Assembly (NCBI GenBank): GCA_965261315.1
Contig: CBDHDM010000052.1
Location: 1 to 64,000, forward strand
Direction: 5' to 3'
Source: Endozoicomonas sp965261315
Lineage (GTDB): Bacteria; Pseudomonadota; Gammaproteobacteria; Pseudomonadales; Endozoicomonadaceae
Length of the DNA: 64,000 nucleotides
The notes below the pieces were generated by a model that did not search any database, was not told the origin of the DNA, and was given only the letters and a program-made list of their open reading frames with translations. Shown here piece by piece: positions 45,185 through 60,359 of this stretch. Each line of letters opens with the position of its first letter. The first letter of the stretch is position 1. The position numbers were made by a program, and so were the translations under genes.

Positions 45185-46248
45185 GTCTGTTCAATAAAAA
45201 AAACAGGCATCATCACGATGGTCGCCGACAGCGGGCAGTGGATGATAATGTTGTTGCGGGAAAAGCAGACGGAAAATCTGCAGGAAACGATACCCATAAA
45301 AGAGGTGCCAATCGTCAGTCTGCTGCTACCCTGACGCTTCATTCATTGGTTAGCCTGCATCAGCAGGTTGGTAAAGATGCACTGAATCGCCTGCTGAAGA
45401 ACCCTGTGGCAAGTCTGTTGAATAGCTTGCTGATTGCTGTAGCCTTTTCCCTGCCGGTTCTGCTGTTTGTGCTGGTGAGCAATGTGCAGGAGCTTGGGGC
45501 AACATGGGATGGGCAGCCGAGAATTTCAGTTTATCTTGATAATGAGATCAGCCAGAAAGTGATTGATCAGCGTATTGCTGACTACCGTGATCATCCCCTG
45601 ATTGATCAGGTTGCCTATATATCTCCGGAGCAGGGGGTGCAGGAATTTCAGCAGAAGGCGGGGTTGCATAATATTATTACCCACCTTGGGTTTAACCCGT
45701 TGCCAGGTGTTATTCAATTGCTACCTGTCAGTGGTGCATCCTTTGAACAGCTGGATGACGCGGTGACCACTTTTCAGGGTATGAGTGGGGTGGAGGAAGT
45801 TCGGCTGGATAGGCAGTGGGTGCAGAGGCTGCAGGCGATATTAACCATGCTTGAACGCTTTTCTATCATGCTGGGGGGGATTTTGGGGCTGACTGTAGTT
45901 CTGGTAATCAGTAATACTGTCCGCCTCAATATTGAAAGCCGACGCGACGAAATTAAAGTAATCAGTATGGTCGGTGGGACTCGTGGCTTTATCGCTATGC
46001 CCTTTATTTATATGGGCGTTTGGTATGGCGTAATAGGTGCAATATTGGCCCAAGTCATTGTTTTTTCATTGTTAATAGTTTTGAGTCATGAAGTGATGAA
46101 TATTGCCGGACTGTACAATAGTGAGATGGTATTGTCCGGTCCCGGTTTTGGAGTTTTAGGTCTATTGCTGCTTTCCGGAGTTTTTTTCGGGGCTCTCGGA
46201 GCAATGAGTAGCTGTTATCGGCACTTTCAGGCTCTAGTACCTGATTAG
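45181..46248 (+). CDS. ftsX: Cell division protein FtsX
   Basis: A 355-residue membrane protein with four membrane segments and a periplasmic loop after the first. A long basic, His-rich cytoplasmic N-terminus (HHHDGRRQRAV) is about 70 residues before the first helix. VSNVQELGATWDGQPRISVYL and LGFNPLPGVIQL lie in the periplasmic loop, and the FtsX core VLVISNTVRLNIESRRDEIKVI follows. GTG start inside the ftsE stop region, which suggests coupling. It is the FtsE partner. Confidence 0.94.
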   Translation: MSLFNKKNRHHHDGRRQRAVDDNVVAGKADGKSAGNDTHKRGANRQSAATLTLHSLVSLHQQVGKDALNRLLKNPVASLLNSLLIAVAFSLPVLLFVLVSNVQELGATWDGQPRISVYLDNEISQKVIDQRIADYRDHPLIDQVAYISPEQGVQEFQQKAGLHNIITHLGFNPLPGVIQLLPVSGASFEQLDDAVTTFQGMSGVEEVRLDRQWVQRLQAILTMLERFSIMLGGILGLTVVLVISNTVRLNIESRRDEIKVISMVGGTRGFIAMPFIYMGVWYGVIGAILAQVIVFSLLIVLSHEVMNIAGLYNSEMVLSGPGFGVLGLLLLSGVFFGALGAMSSCYRHFQALVPD

Positions 46249-46388
46249 TCCGTGTAAAGTAAGAAAATATCCGGTAAAGTCGATAGCCATTATAAGGCTA
46301 ATTGTTGTTATTATTAGTATTAGTTTAAACTTCAACTATTTTAATAGAGTCCAAATCCACATAAGAGGGTATCTTGACGGAGTCAGTT

Positions 46389-47243
46389 ATGGGCACCAGT
46401 CTTCAACCAATTGATATGTTAGTTCCTGGTCGCAACATTGATGCGTATGTTGCGTCAGTCAGCAGTATTGCTGTGTTGTCTGTCGAACAGGAAAAAAGTC
46501 TTGCTGAGCGTCTCTTCTTTCAAAATGATCTTGAAGCGGCTCGTCAGCTGGTTATGTCACACCTTCGTTTTGTGGTTCATATTGCCAAAAGCTATTCTGG
46601 CTATGGTCTGCCGCTGGCGGATCTGATTCAGGAAGGTAATGTTGGTCTTATGAAAGCGGTTAAACGCTTTAACCCTGAAGTGGGAGTGAGGCTCGTTTCC
46701 TTTGCGGTGCATTGGGTCAAAGCGGAAATACACGAATTCATTCTACGCAACTGGCGCATTGTTAAGGTAGCAACGACCAAAGCACAGCGTAAGCTGTTCT
46801 TTAATTTGCGTAGTGCTAAAAAACGTCTGTCCTGGCTGACCAACGATGAGACGAATGCTGTAGCCAATGACCTGGGCGTTGATGCTAAAGTTGTGCGTGA
46901 AATGGAAGGGCGAATGGCTGGTCAAGATACCGCCTTCGATGGTTATGCGGACGATGATAGCGATACAGCCTATCAGGCACCTGCTTACTACCTGGAAGAT
47001 CGCAATGCAGACCCTTCATCCATACTGGAAGATGCAGACTGGTCGGATAACTCTGTTTCCCAGTTAAGAAATGCCCTGGCCCAGCTGGATGAGCGTAGCC
47101 GGGATATTCTGCAAAAGCGCTGGCTGGCAGAAGAAAAGGCAACACTGCATGAACTGGCTGATGTTTATGGTGTATCAGCTGAGCGTATTCGTCAGCTGGA
47201 AAAGAATGCGATGAAAAAGCTGAAAGGTTCTATGGAAGCCTGA
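46389..47243 (+). CDS. rpoH: RNA polymerase heat-shock sigma factor RpoH (sigma-32)
   Basis: A 284-residue sigma factor for heat-shock promoters. Region 2 has HLRFVVHIAKSYSGYGLPLADLIQEGN and SFAVHWVKAEIHEFILRNWRIVK; the RpoH box QRKLFFNLRSAKKRL, which contacts core polymerase, is near residue 135; region 4 ends with YGVSAERIRQLEKNAMKKL. The ATG at 46389 with GGAG upstream gives exactly the E. coli length; an in-frame TTG at 46374 is the alternative. It follows ftsX, as in relatives, and a strong terminator closes it. Confidence 0.96.
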   Translation: MGTSLQPIDMLVPGRNIDAYVASVSSIAVLSVEQEKSLAERLFFQNDLEAARQLVMSHLRFVVHIAKSYSGYGLPLADLIQEGNVGLMKAVKRFNPEVGVRLVSFAVHWVKAEIHEFILRNWRIVKVATTKAQRKLFFNLRSAKKRLSWLTNDETNAVANDLGVDAKVVREMEGRMAGQDTAFDGYADDDSDTAYQAPAYYLEDRNADPSSILEDADWSDNSVSQLRNALAQLDERSRDILQKRWLAEEKATLHELADVYGVSAERIRQLEKNAMKKLKGSMEA

Positions 47244-47261
47244 CATCTATAGAGCTTATTT

Positions 47262-47291
47262 AAAAAGGTCGCTAGAAGAGCGGCCTTTTTT
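47262..47291 (+). terminator. Rho-independent terminator after rpoH
   Basis: A 12-bp stem (AAAAAGGTCGCT at 47262-47273 with AGCGGCCTTTTTT at 47279-47291, one G-T pair) with a 5-nt loop and T run, 19 bp after the rpoH stop. Confidence 0.9.
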
Positions 47292-47462
47292 ATGGGTATT
47301 GAAAACTCAGGGTGTTGACTTTTATTCTGACCTGCGTAGAATACGCCGCTCTTCCACGGGCTCTCCTGAAACGGTCAGCCACGGATCAGCAGGATGAACA
47401 TTCATCGCTGACCGGGAAGAACGATTTGAAGATGGTTGTTTGAATTGAATGAAAACAATCGG

Positions 47463-47490
47463 TTGACAAATCAAGCTGGCGCGGTAAGAT
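47463..47490 (+). promoter_or_regulatory. rrn promoter, upstream copy
   Basis: TTGACA at 47463-47468 and TAAGAT at 47485-47490 with 16-bp spacing, followed by the GC-rich discriminator GCGCCTCC that is typical of stringently controlled rRNA promoters. Confidence 0.8.
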
Positions 47491-47591
47491 GCGCCTCCGC
47501 TGACACGGCATCGCTCTTCACCAAGAGACGAACGTCAGCGAGTTGGAAAGCTTCTTTCTTCTTCGGCTTTTTAGTGAAGAGAATCGAGCGC

Positions 47592-47619
47592 TTGACAACG
47601 AAAGCTGCTTCGGTATGAT
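47592..47619 (+). promoter_or_regulatory. rrn promoter, downstream copy
   Basis: TTGACA at 47592-47597 and TATGAT at 47614-47619 with 16-bp spacing, again followed by a GC-rich discriminator (AGCGGCCTC). It lies 129 bp after the first, so the operon has tandem promoters. Confidence 0.8.
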
Positions 47620-47690
47620 AGCGGCCTCGCTGATCGGCACTGACTGCTGAATCAGTGATTAAATTACAACGATTTAATCAGTTCTTTAAC

Positions 47691-47702
47691 AAGATATCAG
47701 AC
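47691..47702 (+). promoter_or_regulatory. rrn leader boxA antitermination site
   Basis: GTTCTTTAACAA matches the boxA element that recruits Nus factors on rRNA transcripts. A second copy, TGTTCTTTAAAAAT, lies in the 16S-23S spacer at 49517-49530. Confidence 0.75.
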
Positions 47703-47867
47703 AATTCGTGTGGGCGCTTGTGCGATCGTATCGGTTAAGCATCCTTTCTCCTTGAGGGAGAATGCAAAAGCTTTAATGCGACGCTCGAGCGAACATACTC
47801 GTTAATTTGCAGTAAGTTCTAAGAGCATTATCTGTTTCGGCAGATATAAAATTTCGCAAGAAATTTT

Positions 47868-49443
<1,576 letters not shown>

Positions 49444-49746
49444 AACGACAACCGACTTTGCATAAGCGTTCACACGAATTGTTTGATGATAAAACTGCAT
49501 TCGCAGTCTTATTATTTGTTCTTTAAAAATGTGGAATCCAAATTTAAGCTGAATGAAATCTATCGATTTAATTAACATTAAATTGGTTGATTGAATTCTT
49601 GCTGAGACACTCTCAAGTTATTTACCGAAAGGTAATAGCTAATGTGTATGGCGATGAATTTCTAACGAAATTCATTTGATCGTTAAAGGTAGTTATATTG
49701 ACTGACCTATTAACGATTTACGAAGGTAAATCGTTTTGGGTTATAT
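49444..49746 (+). other. 16S-23S internal transcribed spacer without tRNA
   Basis: A 303-bp AT-rich spacer with a boxA-like site at 49517-49530. I see no tRNA-Ile, tRNA-Ala or tRNA-Glu gene, which are common in gammaproteobacterial spacers. The last part before 23S holds short inverted runs that would form the processing stem. Confidence 0.8.
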
Positions 49747-52819
<3,073 letters not shown>

Positions 52820-52975
52820 ATAACGCCAAAGCGATTTACTGAAATCGTTCCAGACGATTTGAAGTACTTCCTCCATCCCTGGAGGTCGTAGCCATACGCA
52901 AGTAGAGTGTTTAGCAAGAAAACAGCTTAATTACCGGATTCCAGATAAGAGACGAAAGTCTTTTATCAACAGTTT

Positions 52976-53094
52976 CGCCTGGCGACCATAGAAAGTTAGA
53001 ACCACCTGATCCCATCCCGAACTCAGCAGTGAAATGACTTATCGCCGATGGTAGTGTGGGGTTTCCCCATGTGAGAGTAGGTCATCGCCAGGCA
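52976..53094 (+). rRNA. rrf: 5S ribosomal RNA
   Basis: About 119 nt with the 5S core CCCGAACTCAGCAGTGAAA and CGCCGATGGTAGTGTGGGG, and pairing ends GCCTGGCGA/TCGCCAGGC. It lies 156 bp after 23S, and a terminator follows at once. Confidence 0.97.
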
Positions 53095-53105
53095 CCAAAT
53101 TTAAC

Positions 53106-53132
53106 AAAGGCTTCCTTATGGAAGCCTTTTTT
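53106..53132 (+). terminator. rrn operon terminator
   Basis: A 10-bp stem (AAAGGCTTCC/GGAAGCCTTT) with a TTAT loop and a T run, 12 bp after 5S. Confidence 0.93.
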
Positions 53133-53152
53133 GTTTGTGGGTCGGTTCGGAA

Positions 53153-53413
53153 TCAGTTCGGATTATCACCGAAATTTTTATCGGCCTCAGCCTGCGCCAG
53201 GTTTTCATACGATTGCTGTTGATCCAGCCACGCTTTCAAGTCTTCGACCCGATAGCGAATGGAGCGACCCAGCTTGAGAAAAGGGGGCGCCGTCTGACCA
53301 AACAGTTCTCCGGATACTCTGGATTTATCCAGTGCACTCTTACACAAACCGATAAACAATGCGGCTTCGCGAGTTGAATAATTGATGCATTCTATGGGGG
53401 ATTTTATGTCCAT
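53153..53413 (-). CDS. AlpA/excisionase-type small DNA-binding protein
   Basis: An 86-residue protein with a MerR-like winged helix of the AlpA/Xis kind: STREAALFIGLCKSALDKSRVSGE, then PPFLKLGRSIRYRVEDLKAWLDQQ. Such proteins control integrase or excision genes of prophages and integrative elements. The start at 53413 has an excellent AAGGAGA site; the longer frame to 53482 does not. No integrase is seen in the window. It forms a pair with the phage-like gene that follows upstream on the same strand. Confidence 0.8.
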   Translation of the reverse strand: MDIKSPIECINYSTREAALFIGLCKSALDKSRVSGELFGQTAPPFLKLGRSIRYRVEDLKAWLDQQQSYENLAQAEADKNFGDNPN

Positions 53414-53519
53414 GCCATGGTCTCCTTTCCTGGCGATCGGGTAAAAAGGGGCTGTTATCCCGTAAGGTGCTTCCACTGCCATGAAGCGTGTTCGTCTGCT
53501 TCCTGAGCCTTCCCCGGTA

Positions 53520-54521
53520 TTAATGGAAAAATTTCAGGATGTCATAACCCAGTACCGGCTGTGCGTTACTGGTGGTCAGTCGCTTGCTCTGTCGGTTATG
53601 AAAGAGGGTTTCGGTGGGGTCGTACATCAGGCCGTACTGCCAGCCCTTATCGGTGAGCAGGTATTTCCCTTTTTTTCCCTGTCCGGTCCATTTGATGATG
53701 CGGTGTTTCTCCAGCACCTCGACCACATGCTGACGGCTTCTGCCAATAAATTCCCCCAGTTCCACCAGTGAGAAGTAATCGTCCAGCTCGTACCGGTTCC
53801 GTTTGCGCTTTTGTTTTCGATGCACGGGGTCAATGTCGGTTTCCGAGCCAGTCTCTTCGGGCATGATCGGGTCGGAGATATAAGCCTCTGACATTGATTC
53901 ACAGGGAGAGGCTTTGTTCAGAAGATCGAGCACGCTTTGATACCATTTCACCTGCTTCACCGGAGTGCCGCTATTATGGGCTTTTCCGGTATCAAGGATT
54001 TCACAGAGTGGCTGTCCAAGATCGGTCGGTACCCACTGGCGGTCGATCTTGGTTTGCAGTCTTGCCGCTTCCAGCAGTCGGTTTACCTGACGAGCTTCCT
54101 GGGCTGGTGTCATCATCTGCCCGAGCTGGGTTGGGGTAAATGTCATTTCCTGAACCGGTGCGATCAACTGTTTCTGGCCCATGGCTTCCAGCGGAGAGAA
54201 GCCGGTCTGGCTTTTCAGCATCCGGTCTGCGGAGAGCAGTTTCTGGTTTCCGGTAAAGCCCAGTGCTTCGGCAAAGGCGATGGCTTTCAGGGAGGTGGCC
54301 ATGTTGATTTCGAGCAACACCTGAGGTGTGTAGATTTCTCGTTGATCAAGCTCTGGCTTTTCGGATGACTGAGGTATATTAAGGGCATCCGTGAGTTGCT
54401 TTTCCCGCTTTTCATCAATTGCTTCTTGCCTGGCCTGTTTGCCTTCCTGAGTCATGGCGTACAGTAGAACATGGTTCGCTGCATTCACCCTAAATTCAGC
54501 AGTTGAACACCGCTGAGCCAT
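53520..54521 (-). CDS. Phage/element-type DNA-binding protein
   Basis: A 333-residue soluble protein without a firm family. Residues about 75-215 (LEINMATSLKAIAFAEALGFTGNQ, the block TFTPTQLGQMMTPAQEARQVNRLLEAARLQ, then WVPTDLGQPLCEILDTG and PVKQVKWYQSVLDLL) resemble the KilA-C/antirepressor-like domains of phage regulators. A basic segment (HRKQKRKRNRYEL) precedes a C-terminal winged helix (YFSLVELGEFIGRSRQHVVEVLEKHRII) with a wing TGQGKKGKYLLTDKG. It probably binds DNA as a replication or regulatory protein of an integrated element. It lies 107 bp upstream of the AlpA-like gene, same strand. Confidence 0.6.
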   Translation of the reverse strand: MAQRCSTAEFRVNAANHVLLYAMTQEGKQARQEAIDEKREKQLTDALNIPQSSEKPELDQREIYTPQVLLEINMATSLKAIAFAEALGFTGNQKLLSADRMLKSQTGFSPLEAMGQKQLIAPVQEMTFTPTQLGQMMTPAQEARQVNRLLEAARLQTKIDRQWVPTDLGQPLCEILDTGKAHNSGTPVKQVKWYQSVLDLLNKASPCESMSEAYISDPIMPEETGSETDIDPVHRKQKRKRNRYELDDYFSLVELGEFIGRSRQHVVEVLEKHRIIKWTGQGKKGKYLLTDKGWQYGLMYDPTETLFHNRQSKRLTTSNAQPVLGYDILKFFH

Positions 54522-54569
54522 GCCGACAGGGATAGCTTTTCTTGGTTCATAACGGCGGTTTTTTAGTTA

Positions 54570-55490
54570 TCAGCCCGATTCGATTAATGGCTGAATCGTA
54601 ATAAACTGCCCGTTTTTCAAAAATTTTGAGACCGCTTTCGTTAAAATACGACACCATGCGTTAAGTGGACTCAACTGCGGTGCAATGCTTTTAATTGAAT
54701 CAAAAAACTCACACAATTCGCTTTTCAATTTCGCAATTTTATCCATCCACCGATGCTGACTTGTCAGCTTGATTTTCTTTTGGTTGCCAGACTGGGTCAG
54801 CTTTCCTATTGAACTCATTAATAAAGGGCGACTGGTAATAGATTCTTTATGAAAGTCCGGATTGCCTAATCGAACATAAAGCGTCCACCAGTTGTAAATC
54901 AGGGCTACCATTCGCGCCAGCATTCGGCATCTTGCCATATCTTTTGTTACATAACCGCCCCAGCCCCATTGGTTTTTTATTTCATCAAAGTTATTTTCAC
55001 AGTCAGCCCTGTTGCGATAATGATTAATAATCGAGACAATGTCATTATTCAGAGAAGTAACCAGTACCGAATATTCGTAAGCTTTTATATTTTCCGGCTC
55101 TTCTATTAACGCCAATGTTTTCTGACGTTCTTTTATTCCTTTTTCCAGAGCCAGTATCTCATTTTCAGGACGTCGTCTTCGAACAATGATGATGCGTCTT
55201 TCTTTTTTCCATCCTGATAGTTTGATTACGGATTCTTTTCCCTCCCAATGGTCATCGTATTTTACCCATCCTCCGCTGCAGTGCGCATTATCTATGGCTT
55301 TCTTTACGTTGTCGTGTTTTTTCATTTTAAAAAGATAGTGACAGCCAGCATCTTCCATTTCGCTCATTACCCGGTCACTTCCCCAGGGCTTACGCATGAG
55401 TATTCTCATTTGCATTTGACCAACCAGCTCCAATCATTTAAGGCTTCAATTAACAACACTGTACGTTTATAGTCGCTCAATTTTACGGTC
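54570..55490 (-). pseudogene. IS1380-family transposase, N-terminus missing
   Basis: The frame ending at 54570 has the last 287 residues of an IS1380-type DDE transposase: AYEYSVLVTSLNNDIVSIINHYRNRADCENNFDEIKNQWGWGGY in consecutive blocks, with the catalytic Glu in NNFDEIKNQ. Reading continues upstream (LSDYKRTVLLIEALNDW) in another frame up to 55490, where the inverted repeat of the next element begins. The N-terminal third with the first catalytic residues is gone. Confidence 0.85.
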
Positions 55491-57116
55491 CTAGGAGTCT
55501 GTCGGGCTTAGAGACAAAATTTGGAGAATGAGGCCAAAAACTCTCAATTTTGCCGGATCAGCCTCTGACACGCACTGATTTCACCAGTTGCTCATGCCAT
55601 AACGTCCAAATAGATGCGATAAGCAACCTGTAAGCCCGTGAAAACAGCATAAAAGTTAGACCGTTCTGAAGATCTTTCAGCATTAGGCTGAACATTTTCT
55701 TCAGGTTAAAGCACATGCACAAGAGATCCCATTCGGCAGACACAGCTTCAAGGCCGCGAACCAGGAATTGGCGGTAACCCATCACTTCTTTTTGTATGCC
55801 AAATGTTGGTTCAATAGTGCTTTTCCGCAGTGCATATACCGCTCGCCCTTCCTTGGTTGATAATCGCCAGCGCATCAAATCCAGTGCAGTAACATCGTCG
55901 CCTTCAGGCATCGATCATCAGGCTTAAAACGCTCCAACAGGGGTTTGTTATGGGCATCCCGCTTTTCTGCAATGTAAGGTATAGCACCAAAGTTATCCAC
56001 AGCAGACACGTTGGCCTGGGCTGAAGTAACCCGTATCAGCAAGGAGCGCAGGGGGCTTGCCAATCACCTCTTCACGTGAAGCCAGTACTTCAAGAGCTGG
56101 CTCGATCTGTTGTTTGTCATTCGTCGCTTGAGTGACGTGATTTTCAACGATCAGGCCACTGTCAGTATCGACTGCTGCCTGTACGTTGTAGGCCTGCACA
56201 AAGCCACTGGCCTGATGTGGGCATTATGCGTGATTCCGGGTCAGTCAGGTTGACCTGATCCTTGTCTCCAGGGCTTGGAACCGGTGTCTTGGGCTCTTTG
56301 CCCCGGGGCTTTTTTCCTGTTTTTTTGACGGCTTCACGACGGGCAATTTTTTCCTGATGCTCTGCCAGTTCCTGTTGATAACGATCTTCGGCTCGCCGCT
56401 CAATTTCAGCCTTGGCGTCAGCAATCACCTTAAGACGATCCTCCCTGCGCTTGAGCTCATCAGGAATGGAAAGCGCATCCGGAAGTTGTTCTGTATCTGC
56501 TTTCTCAGCCATCTTGAGAAGCTCTTCAACTTCTGCCTTGAGCTGTGCTCAAGTTTGCAGGCGTGCTTGTAACTGAGTGCCTTGTGCTTGCTGGCATTGG
56601 CTTTCATTTTGGTACCATCGAGGCTGATGGTGCCCATTTTCAACCAGTTGGCTTGCCTGGCAATCAATAATATCTGGACGAACAGTGCGCTGATTTCTTT
56701 ACGGAAGCGCTTGCGAAAGGTATTGATACTGTCGTGATCGGGATGCTCATTGGCGCAGATGTATCGAAAGGCGATGGAGTCATAAGTCGCTTTCTCAAGC
56801 TTGCGGCTGGAAAATACCCCTGTCCGCATACCCATAAAACAGTAGCGATAACATGAGAGCAGGGTGCCAGGCTTTCGACCCTGTTCCTTTATATGCACTG
56901 GTAAAAGAAGTGAGATCAAGCTGTTCAACTACTTCGACAACAAAACGGGCGAGATGCACCTCCGGCAAATAATCCTGCACAGAAGCAGGAAAGAAGTCAG
57001 GGGTATCTCGGTCAATGGGTTTGAAAGTCCATTTTTTTCATTGGCAGACTTGCTTTCGTTTACGATCTTGTCGAGGATTATACTCAAAAATTGTGCTAAG
57101 TCCGACAGGCTCCTAG
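55491..57116 (-). mobile_element. IS1182-type element, complete ends but decayed gene
   Basis: Imperfect 21-bp inverted repeats mark both ends: CTAGGAGTCTGTCGGGCTTAG (55491-55511, given here by its key parts CTAGGAG and GTCGGGCTTAG) and CTAAG...GACAGGCTCCTAG (57096-57116). Both ends carry CTAG, the palindromic target typical for IS1182. The element is about 1.63 kb, near full size. Confidence 0.85.
55558..56980 (-). pseudogene. IS1182-family transposase, several frameshifts
   Basis: Five overlapping frames on the minus strand carry consecutive parts of one transposase: YLPEVHLARFVVEVVEQLDL at the N-terminus (56980), then DSIAFRYICANEHPDHDSINTFRKRF and MGTISLDGTKMKANASKHKA (first catalytic Asp), QAYNVQAAVDTDSGLIVENHV with LLADTGYFS (second Asp), and the C-terminal KSTIEPTFGIQKEVMGYRQF (Glu). 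Four or more shifts are needed, so it is dead. Confidence 0.88.
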
Positions 57117-58048
57117 ATGCTCAAGCCTGCTCCTCTCATTATGTTCCTCAACGATCTCAAAGACCCTCGTTCTCGGGGCAACAGCTGCGAGCACAAATTT
57201 ATCGATATCCTGATAATAGCGATCTGCGCCATTATGAGCGACGGAGAAACTTGGGAGGATATGGAAAACTATGGTCATGACAAAGAAGATTGGCTTCGCA
57301 CCTTCCTGGAGCTTCCATACGGAATTCCTTCACACGACACCTTTTACCGTATTTTCTGTGCTCTTGACCCTGAGGCCTTTGAAACCTGTTTTTATCCGGT
57401 GGGTTAGGTCTTTCTTTTCAGAAGCGCTACCTGTTGGAGGGAGCCTGACTGATATTATTCCCATTGATGGGAAGACAATTCGCGGCTCAAAAGGTAAGGG
57501 CAAGCGCGCTGTTCATATGGTCAGTGCTTGGAGCAGTAACCTCCGTCTGGTACTGGGCCAGAAAAAGGTCGACTCAAAGACCAATGAAAATAACGGCGAT
57601 ACCTGAACTCTTCGAAATGCTTGATATGAAGGGAGCGCTCATCACAGCAGACGCGATCAGCTGCCAAAAAAGCATTGCAGCCAAATGCATTGAAAAAGAA
57701 GCTGACTACCTTCTGGCAGTAAAGAGTAATCAGAAAACCATACAGAAAGATATCCAGGCAGTTGTTGAAACTCACTGGGAACAGAACCCTGCGGACCTAC
57801 CCAGCGATAGCTTTGCAGAACAGAAAAATGTAGGCCATAGTCGTAAAGAGTACCGCTGCTGCTGGGTCTTTAACGACCTGAGTCAGCTCTCAACCCATAT
57901 GGAGTGGGAAGGGCTTAAGCAGTTTGGCATCATTCAGTCTGACAGAACCATCGATGGAATAGCGACAACTATGCTGACACAGGGGTTAAAGACATTTATG
58001 TTCGGCCAGAATCTTTACTCAAATGCGAATGATTATCCTCGTGCGTAA
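57117..58048 (+). pseudogene. ISAs1-family transposase, frameshifted and truncated
   Basis: The start FLNDLKDPRSRGNSCEHKFID, then WLRTFLELPYGIPSHDTFYRIF, is typical of ISAs1/H-repeat proteins. A shift near 57400 leads to PIDGKTIRGSKGKGKRAVHMVSAW (first Asp), and another near 57595 to LFEMLDMKGALITADAISCQ (second Asp) and ADYLLAVKSNQ. After about 57960 the normal C-terminus is lost; the last codons (RMIILVRKPW in one frame) resemble the IS1380 sequence at 55.4 kb, so the end is a mosaic joint. Confidence 0.85.
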
Positions 58049-58207
58049 GCCCTGGTCACTTCCCCAATCACAATCACAACGAACATATTCAGGCCAGCAA
58101 CATTTTGGAAGTCGATTTAATAGCTCCATTAAACCGGGTAAAGAGTATTTACGGCCCTTTCGCAGGTTGGCTGATCATTTTAGAGATTCCTGCCTTATTT
58201 TTAGCCT

Positions 58208-58951
58208 CGTCAGTAAAATCTGTGGGTCATTTCTGGCTCAGGGAGCTTGCCAAGTACGTGATATAACGAGATCTCTGCACATCTATAGGTTTTTGAAACC
58301 GTACGATTTTCTCATAGTGAGTTTTATTTTAGTGTTCAGCCCTTCGACTTTACCGCTTGAATACGCCTTTTTTGGTCTTGAACCAGTTCAGGATAAGTGG
58401 CTTGTGTCGTCGAACAGTTTTGGCTACTTTCTTCATGGGTTCCAACTTTGATCTCATGACCCGGGTGCACCAGCGGTCAAGATATTTTCCTGCCCAATGC
58501 GGCGAAACGTAATTCCAGAACACCTGAAATTCCTGTATCAGCAGATAACCTCTGACACTTTTCAAATTGTATTTAAGGACTGTTTTTAATTTTATCTCTT
58601 CCTTCTCGGTCAAATTCTCTTCCGTTTGAGCAGGCACCAGCGGGCTTTGGTTAATACCGGTTCATAGCCGTCAGCCTTTAACTGTTTATGCTCAGACGCT
58701 CTAATTTCATCCAGAGCTTTGTTCAGTTTGGCTACTATATGAAACCGATCAAGAATGTGCAGAGCCTGTCCTGCACATTCTTTAATAACTTTCACATAAG
58801 ACGGCCACATATCAGAACAGATAAACTCCAGCTGCTTACTTTCTGGCCTCTGTGAAGAACTCGAAAAAACTGCGAATAGTTTTCTCTGCTCGACTTTAGA
58901 CTTTATATAAAACGAACGATTGGTTGATTTTATATAAATTAAAAAAGCCAA
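58208..58951 (-). pseudogene. ISL3-family transposase, C-terminal half
   Basis: Blocks typical of ISL3 are seen: FICSDMWPSYVKVIKECAGQALHILDRFHIV (catalytic Asp), LNKALDEIRASEHKQL, ARWCLLKR, then a frame change near 58620, EFQVFWNYVSPHWAGKYLDRW, and after another shift near 58365 the C-terminal TMRKSYGFK...LGKLPEPEMTHRFY ending at the stop 58208. The zinc-finger and N-terminal regions are missing. Confidence 0.82.
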
Positions 58952-59012
58952 TACTGGCGATCTCTTTTTCTAAGTTCGCTTTTATTACCAATTTTTGTCT
59001 AAAAGCCTTTAT

Positions 59013-60270
59013 TTATGCGGCTTCCGACTTATCAGGTATCGTCTGATCGATCAGTTCACCAAAATTGAACTCATATTTTTGGCTATATCGGTTCCAGCCT
59101 TTACGAATAGGGAACCTCGGAATAATTCTTGAAAGGGCAATTCTCATCATGCCTGCGGTTGTTGTATCCGGATCTCTCCAGGGTATTCGGGAAATATTCA
59201 GACACGCCTGATTTTTGCAGACGGTCAACAACTGCAATAACGCATAGCCTGCCATTTTCAAATGCATCCATCTCAGTAGTGTTCTCAGCTTTTGTTGCCA
59301 CAGGTGGCGACAGCCAAAAGCGTGTTTGAGTTGATGAAACATGGACTCAACCGGCCACCTTCTGGCATAGGCACGAAGAACTTCTATCCCTTCAAGTTCC
59401 ACGTTGGTAGCGATAAATATCCGGTTTTCAGTGAGCCCCTTGTCATTCTCAAACCGGCTCCAGACAACCCGAACTTTCTGCCCCTTAAGGAACCGGGCAC
59501 GACAAATTAGGGTGCGGTAACGTACAGTACGAAATCTGCCGTACATCCATACTATTACCCTGTCTTCTGGCAGTTTTTCCACCTCTGCGGCTATCATTTT
59601 GGTACCGTACTTTTTTGGACGACCTCGTTTCTTAACAGTAATCGCAGGGGGCAATGCATACAGAGCCCGATTCGATGGTATTTGACCAATCACCTCATAG
59701 CCCATATCTATAGCGGGTTGCATCAGTGTCCAGTTCATATACCAGCAGTCGGCAAGCAGCCGCAAAGCTCGTTCCTGTACTTCTTGTCGAACCACCTTGA
59801 GCATGGCAACTGCGATTCTCAGTTTGCTGGTATTGCCAGAAGCCGGTGCCGGAAATGAGATAACGGGAATGGCAGTAAAGACTTCATCCATAGTTCGTTC
59901 AAATACCACAGCCAAAGATACCCAGCATTGTCCCCAGATATAAGTAGGACGGTTACGTTTTTTACTGTGTTGATGGTGGGTACGGCAAGCCGGAGCTTTA
60001 TCAGAAAAGCGTTCGATTACCCAGTCATCAAGATCCAAAGTAATAGGTTCGTCCGGTGGTGCTTTTGAACATACCAGCCGAATCAGGCGACATGCCAAGT
60101 GTTTCCACCGCCACTTACCTTGGGAGAGCCAGTGGTGGTAGCTGCTCCACACTCACTGAAAGTTAATAGACAACAGAGCCTGTGTGACAAAACCTTGCCC
60201 GGATAACATGCAACCAAACAACAGTTCACAGAACGTTGGTACTGCATTTGGTGATAGCGCTCCTGCAATA
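59013..60270 (-). pseudogene. IS701/IS4-like DDE transposase, nearly complete
   Basis: The main frame (59013-60152, 379 residues) covers the DDE domain: PITLDLDDWVIERF (first Asp), LRLLADCWYMNWTLMQPAIDMGY (second Asp), and RRWPVESMFHQLKHAFGCRHLW (Glu). The N-terminal piece continues upstream in another frame (VNCCLVACYPGKVLS) up to about 60270, so one frameshift near 60155 separates a short leader from the catalytic part. Otherwise the gene is intact. Family assignment by the layout of these blocks only. Confidence 0.75.
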
Positions 60271-60359
60271 AACGTTGTATATAAAGCGAGCTCCCGGAGG
60301 ATCACTCGATGATCGGAAGTGAGCATAGCAACCGTCTCGTATTTGAAGATTAGAGATGG

